From the NCBI GenBank assembly GCA_012295275.1, contig CM022678.1, positions 16,828,993 to 16,892,992 on the forward strand: a DNA stretch of 64,000 nucleotides. Direction: 5' to 3'. Shown here piece by piece: positions 1 through 19,871 of the stretch; position 1 is the first letter of the stretch, and every line of letters begins with the position of its first letter. The notes under the pieces were generated by a model. The model ran no database searches and was not told where the DNA came from. It saw only the letters and a program-made list of their open reading frames with translations. The position numbers and the translations under genes were made by a program. The stretch is from Chrysomallon squamiferum (Eukaryota > Mollusca > Gastropoda > Neomphalida > Peltospiridae).

Positions 1-122
1 ATAAGTATATACAATATGACTGTGTTAAAATGTATGTTTCTGTGGGTGTGTATGTTTGTATGTATACATTTACATCGTGAACAATATTTGATATAATGTT
101 TTTTCAACTTGTTCAGTTTCAG

Positions 123-8208
<8,086 letters not shown>

Positions 8209-9254
8209 AAAAGAATAAATAGAAAATGAATTTGCCGTCTCAATTTGTGGTGGGTGTTTTTTTTTTTTTTTTTTTTTTTTTTACGAAGATGAATATTTCC
8301 GTACTCCAGATGTCAGGAATTGTAGAGGATGAAGTATCTTCACTGGAAAGAAACAGAAACTAATAGAAGTGCATTGCTTGTATTGGAATATAGAAATAAA
8401 ATAACTAATCTGTTACTGAATTTTTGAATTGACCGATGTTTGAAACTTTTCTGATCAGAAAGAAAAATGCAAGGCAATTGTTAAGTGAGAAAAATTTGTG
8501 TCCACAAGAAAGAAGACATTTCTATAATTAAGATTGCTGCTCCTGTAATGAGTAAAGTGATTAATGCAAACAAACGAAAAACTAAATTAAGTTGGCCATT
8601 TCCATATTTCTAAAAGGAGAATTTTTAAAACATTTATGTGACACATATTTTTAGCCGAAATAAAACTTGTTTTAGTAATCAGTTGTATTAAATGTGCAAA
8701 ATATACTTAGATCTGAGAGAAATTTGTTTGCACCAGAAAGAAGACATTTCTTTAATTAAGATGGCTGCTGCTGTAATGGATAAAGTAAACAAACTGAAAA
8801 CTGACCTTCCTGTTACTCTCAACTGCACTGTAATCATGGGTAATATCAAGGATGGTCATTTCCATATTTGGAAAGAAGGATTGTTAAAAACATGTTATGA
8901 CATTTATATTAAGTCTAAATATAATATGTTTAATGATGAGTGAAATGTAAAAAGCGTATGTAAGAATTTATGTTTACAGGAAGGTCTTTTGGAAAGTGAG
9001 AAAGCAAAATATTTAAATTGTCTTTTTACAGTGAATGCTATTTGTAACTATATTTAATTTTGAGCTTATATGCCAAAGCATTTTCCTGAAACTGTCTCTG
9101 TGTGTGTGTGTTATGCTATTTATATTTACATTAATATGTTATTTAGGATCTGCTTTGTAAAGTATTTATCTGCTAATGGAAAAATCTTAGAATCCGAATT
9201 TAAAATCATGTATTGTTTTAAAACATTTAAATAACAGGGTTTTTTTCTGTTTTA

Positions 9255-9304
<50 letters not shown>

Positions 9305-9326
9305 ATAATAATAATAATAATAATAC
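9255..9326. repeat. (TAC)n followed by (TAA)n microsatellite
   Basis: About 16 TAC units are followed by TAA units in the 3' flank of copy A. Confidence 0.95.
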
Positions 9327-9489
9327 TAATAATAACAATAACAATTTGAGTAGTGTAGTAGGGATACTAAAAATAATAATGACAACATTAACAACAGCTG
9401 TCATAATAAAAGTTTTAAAATCAAATAAATGTTCTTCCATATTCATAGCCAGGAGTCTGTCATTTAGAGATGTGTGCAAAAGTAATCTT

Positions 9490-9659
<170 letters not shown>

Positions 9660-10719
9660 GTGCGTACACATGGATGATTATTTTTAACATTGTAACAGCA
9701 GAGAAGAGTTCAGTGAAACTACTTCTTTACTGAGCAGATAACACAATAATGTGCTGATAAAAAAACCTTAACATACAGAGAAATAGATACATGTTTTGCT
9801 TTAATTTAATTTAATTTATTTAATTTATTTTAAGTTTCCTTCATTTCCATTTATTTCATTTTAATTTTAATACAGTTATTGCCTTTCCTTTCATTCAATT
9901 TCTTTTCATTTATTAATTTTATTATTTTATTTTATTTTGTTTTGTTTTATTTTATTTTATTGAATGTTATTTTATTTTATTTACTGAATTGCACAAATTT
10001 CTAAACATTCTTAAAAATAATATTCATTCAGAAAAACGAAAAAAAAAAATTACATATTTATAACAACAACAAAATAAATATATATATATATAAGCATAAA
10101 ATATTAAAGGGAATTAAATTTATTAAAATATATCTAAAAAACTAAATAAATAAAATTTTGGTGCTGATAATGAAATTGAATAAAATAATTATTTAATAAA
10201 AGAAAAAGAAAAATCCTTCACATTCCAAAATAATTTAAATGGGATTTGTACATTTCTGTTATACATAAATATAACTGACTGCCTCCCCTAGCTCAGCAGC
10301 AGAGAGAAAAATCTATATTTTTACTGTAAAAATATTGAGGTAATATTTTTTTAATTATTAAAATAAATTAGATTTAAGAATAATATACTTATCTTAGGTG
10401 ATAAAGAGATTATAGGAGTCGCTCAAGTATAGCTGGCTCTCACCAACCCAACAATGCCGGATACGCAGCTAATCATAGGGGAACCTTTTCACCTTGGTTA
10501 GTCAGTAGCCTTATTTACTGTTATGTACATCGACAGCTGGTTGAAACACTCGCACTTATGTTCACTGTTTAGAGGAACAATTAATATATGTAACATCTAA
10601 AATGGCGGGTTTTACTTCATTTCATACATGAAAGTTATAATTTTTCACTGTATTACTTTTGTAAATAAATTGAAATACAAAAAAAAAAAAAAAAAAAAAA
10701 AAACATTTAAATTTAAAAA

Positions 10720-10757
<38 letters not shown>

Positions 10758-11039
10758 CAATGAACAAAAAAAAAACTAAAAAATAAAAGGAAATAGCAAA
10801 AATTTGCTTTTGTCTTATCGAGTGTTCCGTCTTACTATGTTCGTGTAGGCATATATATATATATGTATGTATTAATGTATGTGTGTATGTGTGTATGTAT
10901 TTATTTATGTATGTGTTTGTATATGGATGTATGTATGAATGTACATTCGTACTTACATACAACGGAAGTATTTCCAGTGTAGTACGATCTCTATTCAAAA
11001 GGTATCGTTATAAAATATTTTTTATAGCTAACATCAGTC

Positions 11040-11490
11040 AGTGTGACTGTCTTTTAATCAATCGGATAAGCTATTCATATCACATTCGGGGTGTTTCTGA
11101 GAATGCTAAGCGAATTCGACTCACACAAAGGAAGAAGTAGAAAAGGGAAATCCCGTGTTTGAACTGACCCAGTTTGGTTATAAATATAGAATAAAATTTT
11201 AATTATTAATTTTCAGATTTATGCACTTTTTACTTTTTGTATATGTGTGTAGGTTTCTTTATCAAGACAATACACTTCTTCCTTCTAATTTTAATTTATT
11301 TTACGTATATAGCTTAATCAGTTCAATTTGAATGGTGTGTTTTATAGCTTGAATTATAGTACGTTCGTGTCACCGTGATGTGGCAATTCAGTGAGCGTGC
11401 TGAGTCACGGTTCGTATTGTTGGGAGTTCAAATCTTGACTGTGCGACCGTTACAAGCTACGTAAGTTGGCTGTGACACATCTCGGTGTCA
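11040..11490 (+). mobile_element. Repeat element E1 with tRNA-like SINE head
   Basis: The segment recurs in inverted orientation at 15016-15385 (with 12779-12893) and at 17581-18040. Its 3' part looks tRNA-derived: an A-box-like TGGCAATTCAGTGAGCG at 11381-11397 and a B-box-like GGAGTTCAAATC at 11423-11434, about 40 bp apart as in pol III promoters. The 5' 330 bp are repeated with it but are not tRNA-like, so they may be host flank carried in a segmental duplication. The SINE family is not identified. Confidence 0.6.
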
Positions 11491-11624
11491 AAATGGTTTT
11501 TTGCATTTAATTTTTTTTTTCTTCTTCTTAATATTATTATTCTTGTTATTGTCATATTTTTTATTATTATTACTATTATTGTTATTATTATCATTATTTC
11601 TTCTTATTATTTATTTTGTGTGCT

Positions 11625-11880
11625 CTTCAGTTCAAATGTATTAATTTAAAAGTGTTTCCGTTGTTTCAGTGATACCGATGTACAGTTAATGTTATCGGCA
11701 ACTACCTGTATGTGGTAACGTGAAGAATAGAAATACCCATTAGATGCTATCATCAATCTTTCTTTATCTCTTTCCCTGTCCGTTTTCAGTGTTTTGGTAC
11801 TTTCTAAATGTCTCTCTTTCTCTCTTTCTAACAGAAAGACTAAGAAAGGACAAGGAAAAAGACAAAGAGACATTTATAAC
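11625..11880. repeat. Inverted partner of 16450-16800
   Basis: The sequence around the GTGTTTCCGTTGTTTCAGTG string (about 11651-11670) is the reverse complement of sequence near 16731-16760, and the following CT-rich stretch (11750-11870) matches the reversed GA-rich minisatellite unit near 16450-16640. With E1 this makes an extended, interrupted inverted repeat across 11040-18040. A (TAC)n tract (11884-11938) and an (AAG)n tract (11959-11981) follow. Confidence 0.6.
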
Positions 11881-11882
11881 AA

Positions 11883-11937
<55 letters not shown>

Positions 11938-12257
11938 GCTAATAATAATAATAATAAAGAAGAAGAAGAAGAAGAAGAAGAACAGTGGATGATTATTTTT
12001 CTTAATTATTATATTTTAATTAAATATATTATTCTTATTTTTTATCTTTTTGGTTCCAGAATTTTTCTAATATGTAAATAATTAAAAAAAAACATTGTAT
12101 CTACTTTACAATAATAAAATCTTAATATATTTTTGTTTATGTAATATCCCATGCATGTATCTAAGTATGTATGCATGAATGAATGTATGTATTTATGTAT
12201 GTATGTATGTATGTATACAAATAAACACAGTTTATCTAAGTAGCTGAAAAATTGTCA

Positions 12258-12660
12258 CTCTCACTGTACGATGTGACACAATTAGTGACATAACACTATT
12301 CATTTTGTAATCACGTCCGTAAGGTTTGAAGTGACAAGAACCAGATGTCCATAAAGTAACTTGCAGATGGCTAAGAGACTTTGACAAGACTTCTAGTGTT
12401 GTGACAAGACAGAATCACGTACTTTGCATATAAAAGTTATAACAGTTTAAATGACAGTCCATTATTCATTTCCCACCATATAGTGACTGATTTGTTATGG
12501 TTGAAACAAATATCTCATCAGTATGATGTCTGTCTCGGTGTATATAAATATATATTTGTTATCTGTCGCCCGTCGAGAAAGAAATACAGATATGTACAAA
12601 TACAGACTGAGGAACAGAAAGAGACACTTACAGAAACGTGAAATAAATAAATAATAAAAT
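12258..12660. repeat. Direct segmental duplication, left copy
   Basis: This segment (starting TACGATGTGACACAATTAG) matches 16850-17520 in the same orientation, including a TATAAAAG string (12431-12438 here) and a TCTGTCGCCC string. The left copy has a single unit of the motif that became a nine-unit minisatellite in the right copy. No protein is recognised. Confidence 0.75.
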
Positions 12661-12666
12661 ATATAA

Positions 12667-12752
<86 letters not shown>
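12667..12752. repeat. (AAT)n microsatellite
   Basis: A near-perfect AAT tract between the left duplication block and the interrupted SINE E2. Confidence 0.95.
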
Positions 12753-12754
<2 letters not shown>

Positions 12755-12778
12755 TAAATAAAAATAATACATTTAAAA

Positions 12779-12893
12779 AAAAAAAAAAGAGTAGTTGATC
12801 TTTTGCCCACGAGACTGGCAATGTACGTAGTTTGTAACGCCCGCACAGTCAGGATTTGAACTCCCCACAGTACGTACCGTGACTCACCACACT
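12779..12893 (-). mobile_element. SINE E2, 3' part (split by retrocopy)
   Basis: A minus-strand element with its B-box-like sequence (plus strand GGATTTGAACTCC, 12852-12864). It continues at 15016 after the DNAJB retrocopy. The uninterrupted relative at 17581-17722 shows the original continuity: GTGACTCACCACGCTCATCG there is split here. Confidence 0.75.
12884..12893. repeat. Target-site duplication, left (tcaccacact)
   Basis: The ten bases TCACCACACT are repeated exactly at 15016-15025, directly flanking the poly(A)-bearing retrocopy. In the uninterrupted SINE at 17581-17722 the corresponding site occurs only once. Confidence 0.85.
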
Positions 12894-15015
12894 TTTTTTC
12901 TTTTTTTTTTTTAGTTATATTTTATCTTTATTTTCATGAGAGCACAGTGTAAGCAAAATCTGAAATCAACATGAACAACATCATGAAAATAAAAACAAAA
13001 ATGAAACAAATTTAACATTAAACATTACTTTTAAAGATGTCTTAGCCAGTTGAGACTGTCAACCTGAAGTATGTAATACATAAAAATGTCAAATAATGCC
13101 AGTATTAAATGCGTGACAATATACAGGAAACAATCACTTATACTGTTAGTAGAAAACAAGTATTTTCATATAAAATATATAATAATAATAATAAATGAAA
13201 TGAAATGTTGAAAAAAAGAAGAAAAAAAAAAAAAAAAAAAAAGAAAAAAAAAGAGCAAACACTATTGAATCAAAAAATATTCAACCAGCGACAAACAAGT
13301 TAGAAAAATGATGAACAATATATGTAAGTAAACACAAAATAATAATTTTAAAATCTATAAGCATTTTAAACCTATCATACAGCCTCACAATTCTTTTGTG
13401 CAATTAATCATTTTTGAGTCTAGCTACATCTACAGTTTCATAAATTAATTATAAATACTAATGTCCAACAGGTTTCTTTTGTAGTCATCCCATTTTTTTT
13501 TTTTTTTTTCAATGTTACAAACATAACCTCTGGAACACTGATTACCATAAAATACTTTAATAATCATTCCAAGGCACAAGATTTTAAAGTGTCCAGAATG
13601 TCAGTATGGTTACTGGTTTTTTAAAGAACTTCCATTTTCAAAGATTTATCTGCGAGAAATACACTTCATATTATTTGATAATAGACTACTGTGATCTAAA
13701 TTTACAAATATACTTTGAATATATATGTTGAATTGGATATATGTTCACACTTCAAATTGTTCAGTTCCACATTTGTATTGTTTTTTGTTTTATTTATTGA
13801 TAGTTTTAATTAAAGTTAGAACTCATCTGTTTATTCCAAGAATATTCCTCAAAAGCACTTTTATACGCACACACAATTTTTATCCTAAGAATAATTATTT
13901 CGGTAAGCATTCTGACAGTCTTTGTTTAACAACTGGAGAGAGGTAATCGGGAAAGGTAACATTAAACTGTACAATAAGATCTCCTCGTCTTGAAGGTTGT
14001 TTAGGCAAAGGCAAACCTTCCCCTTGAATTCTCTTTGTAGAATCAGGTTTGATAATTTCACTTAGGTTCAGTGGTATTTTACGTCCATCTAGTGTAGGGA
14101 TAACTAATGTTGTACCACACAGTGCTTCCCTCAGAGATAGTTTAGCTTTATACTTGATGTCACTACCATTACGAACAAATAATGGATGAGGTTTGTCTTT
14201 AATAGTAAACACAATATCTGCTGGAATATTTCTAGGAGTCTGATCACCTTCTTTAGGAAATGTTATTTTGGTTCCTGCTTTCCATCCAGGTTTTACATCG
14301 ATTGTTAGAATTTTGTCTTCATTCCTGACTGTACGGCCATCAGGATTCAAGACTTTACGTACAATCTTTAATTTTTTGGTTGTACCTTTGTAAATGTCCT
14401 CTAATGCAATTGGCAGTTCTTTAATAACTGGTGGATCTTGTTTTTTCCTTTGCACTCCTTCACCCATTCCTCTAAACTGATTTCCACCACCTCCAAAACT
14501 AGCGAAACTAGTGTCATCAGTATCCATGTCCTCACCTCCGTATGACTGAAAGAAGGTTGGTGCACTTCTATGTCCACCCATACCTCCACCACCTGTTGTC
14601 AAAAATCCTGCGAATGGGTTTTCATCTCCGAAAAACATACGGAAAGTTTCATGCGGGTTTCCGCTGTAAGAGTATTGAAAGTTTTGACCTCCCAAATCGG
14701 TTGCACCTCCTGGGCCATGTCCTTCAACTCCTTTCAATCCCTCTTCTCCGTATTGATCATAAATTTCTTTCTTCTTTGGATCACTTAAAACTTAGTAGGC
14801 TTCAGCTATTTCTTTAAATTTTTCTTCAGCCCCAGGTGATTTATTTTTATCTGGGTGATATTTAAGGGACATTTTACGATAGCCCTTCTTAATCTCATCT
14901 TCACTTGCCCCCTTTGAAACTCCTAGAACCTTGTAATAATCTTTTCCCGTCATGATGATCCACTGAAAATCTTGACAGTCGAAAAACGTTAGTTACAAGT
15001 AACTTCGCCCTATAT
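12894..15015 (-). mobile_element. Processed retrocopy insertion (DNAJB-type mRNA)
   Basis: The boundaries are a T-rich run on the plus strand at 12893-12912 (the poly(A) tail), a TTTATT (AATAAA on the minus strand) at 12927-12932 at the right distance from the tail, and a 10-bp target-site duplication. It contains about 1 kb of 3' UTR, an intronless coding region and about 60 bp of 5' leader. This is the hallmark of reverse transcription of a spliced mRNA by a LINE-type machinery. Confidence 0.88.
13895..14953 (-). pseudogene. DnaJ (Hsp40) subfamily B processed pseudogene
   Basis: Reading from ATG at 14953, the frame gives a type II J-protein: a J domain starting [12 protein letters not shown] with the HPD motif (codons 33-35), a G/F-rich stretch, and the C-terminal substrate-binding region ending GEGLPLPKQPSRRGD..., stop at 13895-13897. 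The length, about 352 codons, fits DNAJB1/4/5 proteins (roughly 340-350 residues), which act as Hsp70 co-chaperones. Codon 54, normally an acidic residue after AEAY, is TAA (14792-14794), truncating the J domain. No introns interrupt it. One stop in about 350 codons suggests a young copy. Reinitiation at the internal ATG (14737) would give a protein without a J domain; I consider it non-functional. Confidence 0.9.
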
Positions 15016-15385
15016 TCACCACACTCACCGCTCTGCCAAATCTCGACAATGACGATAAGTTCTAATTTAAGCTATACAATCCGCATTCAAACTCAACCGA
15101 TTAAGCTATATAAGTAAAATAAATTAACATTACAAGCAAGAAGTATGTTGTCTTGATATAGAAACCTACATACAGATATAAAAACTAAAAAGTAAGTAAA
15201 TTTTAATAGTGATAAATAATTAAAAATTTGTTCTATATTTATAACGAAAGTGGGTCAGTTGAAACAGGGATTTCCCTTTTTACTTCTTCCTTTGTGTGAG
15301 TCGAATTCGCTTAGCATTCCAAGAAACACAACAAGTGTGACATGGATAGCTTATCCGACTGATAAAAATAAGACTGCCACACACA
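15016..15385 (-). mobile_element. Element E2, 5' part, resuming after the retrocopy
   Basis: It begins with the right target-site duplication (15016-15025) and the A-box-like part of the SINE head (reverse complement of CGCTCTGCCA, about 15029-15038). It then continues into the non-tRNA segment shared with E1 and E3 (for example GTGTGAGTCGAATTCGCTTA near 15294-15313). Confidence 0.75.
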
Positions 15386-15506
15386 CAAACACATCTCCAC
15401 ACACATTCACATACACCATTCATACACAATTTGCAATGAATTGTTAATTCAAATAGGTATATAAATAACATATACTTATAACAAGAAGAAAATAAATATG
15501 ACAGTT

Positions 15507-15632
<126 letters not shown>

Positions 15633-15768
15633 AATAATAACAATGATAGTACATACAACAACAACAACAACAGTATACTGGCAGTGGTATGTTTATTATA
15701 AAAGGAACCAAAAGTTTAAGTAAAACTTTAAAAAGTTTAAGTTACCTGAGAATGAACAGACAAAGAAA

Positions 15769-15909
15769 GAAAGAGAAAAAGAGAGAGACATTTACAAATC
15801 TTAGAAAGACAGAGAATGGACAGGGAACAAGACAAAGAGACATTTATAAAGCACAGAAAGAGAGAATGGACAGGGAAAGGGAAAGAGAGAAAGAGAAATA
15901 CTTTTATAA

Positions 15910-15978
<69 letters not shown>

Positions 15979-16081
15979 TTATAAAGTATAGAAAGACTGA
16001 CAATGGATAGAGAGAAAGAGAAAGAGAGACAATTATAAAGCACGGAAAGACTGAGAATGGACAGGGAAAGAGAGAGGGAGA

Positions 16082-16170
<89 letters not shown>

Positions 16171-16648
16171 ATAATATCCCTGAGAATGGACAGCGAATGG
16201 ACAGACCTTTTAAAGTAGGACAAATTGAGAATGAAAAGACAAAAGAAAGAGAGAGACACAAAGAAAGACTGAGAATGGATAGAGAGAAAGAAAGAGAGAG
16301 ACATTTTAAAGCACGGAAAGTGAGAATGGACAGGAAAAGAGAGAAAGAGAGACATTTATAAAGTATAGAAAGACTGACAATGGAAGAGAAAGAGAAAGAG
16401 AGAGACATTTATAAAGCACGGAAAGTGAGAATGGACAGGGAAAGAGAGAAAGAGAGACATTTAGAAAGAATAAAAAACTGAGAATGAACTTCGAAAGAGA
16501 AAAAGAGAGATCATTATTAAGCAGAGAAGGACTGAGAATTGAGAGTTAAGGAGAGAAAGAGAGAGACATTTAGAAAGCATAGAAATAATGACAATGTGAT
16601 AATGGACAGGGAAAGTGAGAAAGAAAGATTGATGATAACAGTAAATTT
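15769..16648. repeat. GA-rich degenerate minisatellite with (GA)n expansions
   Basis: Repeated units of roughly 50 bp have the form GAGAGACATTTATAAAG, then a CACGGAAAGACTGAGAATGG-like part, then a GACAGGGAAAGAGAGAAAG-like part. Two pure GA expansions (about 15913-15974 and 16080-16166) interrupt the array. Long open frames on both strands here are artefacts of the low complexity. Confidence 0.85.
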
Positions 16649-16849
16649 TGTTGTCATCATCTCCTGGGATATTTTCATTCATCACATTATCACATACACG
16701 TAATCGCTGATAACATTAATTATACATAGCTATCACTGAAACAACGGAAACACTTTTTCATTAATACATTTGAACTGAAAAGCACACAATAAAATAATAT
16801 AAAATAACAACATAAAATAGTGATAATAATAATAATTATAGTAATAACA

Positions 16850-17384
16850 GTACGATGTAACACAATTAGTGACATAACACTATACATTTTGTACAGGCGT
16901 CCCTAAGGTTTGAAGTGACAAGGTCTAGACGTCCCTAATGTTTGAAGTGACAAGGTCTAGACGTCCCTAATGTTTGAAGTGACAAGGATTAGACGTCCCT
17001 AAGGTTTGAAGTGACAAGGTCTAGACGTCCCTAATGTTTGAAGTGACAAGGTCTAGACGTCCCTAATGTTTGAAGTGACAAGGATTAGACGTCCCTAAGG
17101 TTTGAAGTGACAAGGTCTAGACGTCCCTAATGTTTGAAGTGACAAGGATTAGACGTCCCTAAGGTTTGAAGTGACAAGGACCAGATGTGCATAAAGTAAC
17201 TTGCAGATGGCTAAGATACCTTGACAAGACTTCTAGTCTTGTGACAAGACAGAATCAGGTACGTTGCATGTGACATATAAAAGTGATAACAGTTTAAACG
17301 ACAGTCCATTATTCATTTCTCAGCATAGAGTGACTGTTTTGCTATGGTTGAAGAAAATATCTCATCAGTATGATATCTGTCTCG

Positions 17385-17421
<37 letters not shown>

Positions 17422-17520
17422 ATCTGTCGCCCACCGAGAAAGAAATTCAGATATGTACAAAGAAAGACTGAGGATCAGAAAGAGACAGCAACAGAAAGGT
17501 GAAATAAATAACTAAAATGT
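16850..17520. repeat. Direct segmental duplication, right copy, with minisatellite
   Basis: Matches 12258-12660. The first part is expanded into a 32-bp tandem array (16908-17180). After it come the shared unique sequence with a TATAAAAG string (17276-17283) and a (TA)n run near 17393-17416. Confidence 0.8.
16908..17180. repeat. 32-bp minisatellite, nine units, 96-bp higher-order period
   Basis: The unit core is GACGTCCCTAAKGTTTGAAG followed by TGACAAGGTCTA. The variable K base runs G,T,T,G,T,T,G,T,G, and the unit ending alternates GGTCTA/GGATTA in step. The array therefore expanded as three-unit (96-bp) blocks. There are no spacers, so it is not a CRISPR array. Confidence 0.92.
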
Positions 17521-17580
17521 ATATAAAATAATAATAAAAAATAAATAAATATATAAATTAAAATAATAAAAAAAATAAAA

Positions 17581-18040
17581 GGTTGGGGTTGAAATGTTGC
17601 CCCCAAGACCTATCAAGGGCAATTTACATAGTTTGTAACGACCGCACAGTCAGGATTTGAACTCCCCACATTACGAGCCGTGACTCACCACGCTCATCGC
17701 TCTGCCAAATCTTGACGACAACGATAAGTTCTAATTTAAGCTATACAACCCGCATTCAAACTCAACTGATTAAGCTGTATACGTAAAATAAATTAAAATT
17801 GCAGGCAAAAAATATATTGTCTTGATATAGAAACCTACACACACATACAAAAAGTAAGAAGTTAATAAATTTCAAAATTAATTATAAAAATGTTATTCTA
17901 TGTTTATAATTAAAATGCGTCAGTGGAAAGAGGGGATTTCCCTTTTTTACTTGTTTCGTTTGTGTGAGTCGAATTAGCTGAACATTCCGAGAAACACCTC
18001 AAGTGTGACATGGATAGTTTATACGATTGATTAAAATAAG
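17581..18040 (-). mobile_element. Repeat element E3 with intact tRNA-like SINE head
   Basis: Uninterrupted minus-strand copy of the element. The tRNA-like head reads, on the minus strand, TGGCAGAGCGATGAGCG (A-box-like, 17691-17707) and GGAGTTCAAATCC (B-box-like, 17653-17665). Downstream of the head is a GGGGGCAACATTTCAACCCC-like tail (about 17582-17605). The remaining 330 bp match E1 and E2. Confidence 0.65.
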
Positions 18041-18054
18041 ACGCACACGCAGTA

Positions 18055-18063
18055 ACACACACA

Positions 18064-18136
<73 letters not shown>

Positions 18137-18149
18137 ACACACACACACA
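18055..18149. repeat. (CA)n microsatellite
   Basis: A near-perfect CA tract directly after element E3. Confidence 0.95.
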
Positions 18150-19395
18150 GAGAGGGAGGCACGAAGTTTCACAGACGAGCTGTTACTGGGTTGGATGGCG
18201 CGGAAGAGGATAGATCCAGTGAACCCAGAGACGAATTTAAAAATGTTTAGGGTAAATAAAACATGTTGGACAGTACTACTCTTCTTTCTGCTGTAGCTAT
18301 TACTATTGCTACTACGACTACAACTACTACGAATATCACACAACAATAACGTATCAATAGGGGTGTACTTTCTAAAACGTTTCCTATCATTATAATAATC
18401 ACATGCTACTACTACTATTACTACTATTAGTACTACTACTGCTACTACTACAACTAATATCAATGCTGCAACAATAATGATGTACTGACACGTGTTAAGT
18501 TACTAAACGTTTATTATTACTTACCATATTCTATTCCTACTATTAGTACTAGTACATTTATTATTGTGTTTATATGTGTATATATATTTTTGTGTGTATG
18601 TATATGTGTTTATAGGTGTATATATATTGGTGCATATATGTATCGTCATTTGTGTGTGTGTGTGTGTTTGTGCACGCATAATTTTTGACATTCCTTCAGC
18701 AGAGAACAGTCCAGTAAAATATATCCTTTCTGAGCATATAACACATACAATTAATATAGCAGAAACACATGGTACCCAGACATTGTACTGATAAGAGAAA
18801 TCTTAATATACAGAGACAGATATACATGTTTTATTTTACTTCACTTTAATTTAATTTATATTGATTTAATTTCCATTTATTTCATTTCATTTTAATTCGA
18901 TTATTTAAATTCATTCAATTTGTCTTCATTTATTTATTTTACTTTTGTTTTGTTTTATTGCATTTTACTTTATATTATTTTATTTTCTACTATTTTATTT
19001 TATTTTTTCTTTATTTTATTTTTTTATTTTGTTTAATTAAATTTATTTTAATTTTATTTCAAATCAGTTTATTTCACTTTATTTTAATAAGGAACAAAAA
19101 TTATTAAAACAACAACAAAAAACCCAATAACATTCCAAAATAACTTAAATGGGATTTGTACATTTCTATTATATACAAATATAAATGAATGTTTAGTCGG
19201 TTGCATTATTTACTGTTAATGTGTTTTATACATCGGCAGCTGATTTAAACACTCACATTTGTGTTGATTGTTTGAGTTGTTAAAGGAAAAGTTAAAACCT
19301 GTAACATTTAAAACGGCGTGTTTTACTTCTTTTCATACAAAAAAGTGATATTCTTTTCACTGTATCACTTTTGGAAACAGATAATAATAAAACAA

Positions 19396-19442
<47 letters not shown>

Positions 19443-19550
19443 TAATAATCATAATCATAATAAAAATAATAATGATAATGATAATAATAAATTAATTAAT
19501 TAATTAATCAGTGCGTGTACATTCTTAAGTACATGCAAAGGAAGTATTTC
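18150..19550. other. Orphan intergenic spacer relic
   Basis: No gene seen. From about 18680 to 19560 the sequence is a diverged copy of 9680-10990 (shared strings near GCAGAGAACAGTCCAGT and TTTACTGTTA...CATCGGCAGCTG). It is the downstream spacer of an array unit whose gene is not present here, or one separated from its gene by the insertions at 11000-18500. An (AAT)n run lies at 19396-19440. Confidence 0.6.
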
Positions 19551-19637
19551 CAGTATAGTATGATCTCTGTTCTAAATATAGACATGCTTCATTGGAAAAT
19601 ATAAGAAAATGTTTATTTTTGTTCTATTACACACAAG

Positions 19638-19649
19638 GAAACTGAAACT
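19638..19649 (+). promoter_or_regulatory. ISRE/IRF-type motif, copy B promoter
   Basis: GAAACTGAAACT fits the IRF-binding consensus GAAANNGAAA. It lies about 20 bp upstream of the TATA box and 223 bp upstream of the signal-peptide ATG. The same site occurs upstream of copy E (42459-42470) and, as GAAACCGAAACT, upstream of copy D (32853-32864). In the dead duplicate promoter it is changed to GAAACTGAAGCT (21357-21368). Regulation by an IRF is an inference. Confidence 0.5.
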
Positions 19650-19669
19650 GCAAGTAGGACAGTAGCCGC

Positions 19670-19677
19670 TATAAAAG
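19670..19677 (+). promoter_or_regulatory. TATA box, copy B
   Basis: TATAAAAG sits about 200 bp before the signal-peptide ATG, leaving room for a roughly 170-nt 5' UTR. The matching positions in other copies read TATAAAC (dead duplicate, near 21391) and CATAAAC (copy D relic, near 32885). In copy E this stretch is deleted. Confidence 0.5.
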
Positions 19678-19871
19678 AAAGCACATTCTAGTATTCTTAT
19701 AAAACAAATAAGTATTTTTCGTTTCTTTCTTTTGCGTCTGAATTATTTAACATGTTAAGATAGTGTGTTACCTGTAGAAGAACTGACACAGGAAACTCGA
19801 ATAACTTTTTCGCTACCGGATTTACAAGAACATTGAAATTCCCGATTCACGCGACGGAAGCTGAATTAAAA

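Noticed and set aside
8692-8943. 83-codon gene in the copy A 3' flank
   Set aside because: It overlaps a tandemly duplicated flank segment that is not open in the other copies, and no domain is visible.
11381-11434. tRNA gene
   Set aside because: A- and B-box-like sequences are present but no full cloverleaf is apparent and the head is part of a repeated element; better read as a tRNA-derived SINE.
13895-14737. Functional J-domain-less DNAJB protein starting at the internal ATG
   Set aside because: A processed copy with a poly(A) tail inside a SINE and without a visible promoter; expression cannot be excluded but nothing in the sequence supports it.
14401-14817. Extra open frames over the DNAJB retrocopy
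   Set aside because: Shadows of the Hsp40 frame on the minus strand.
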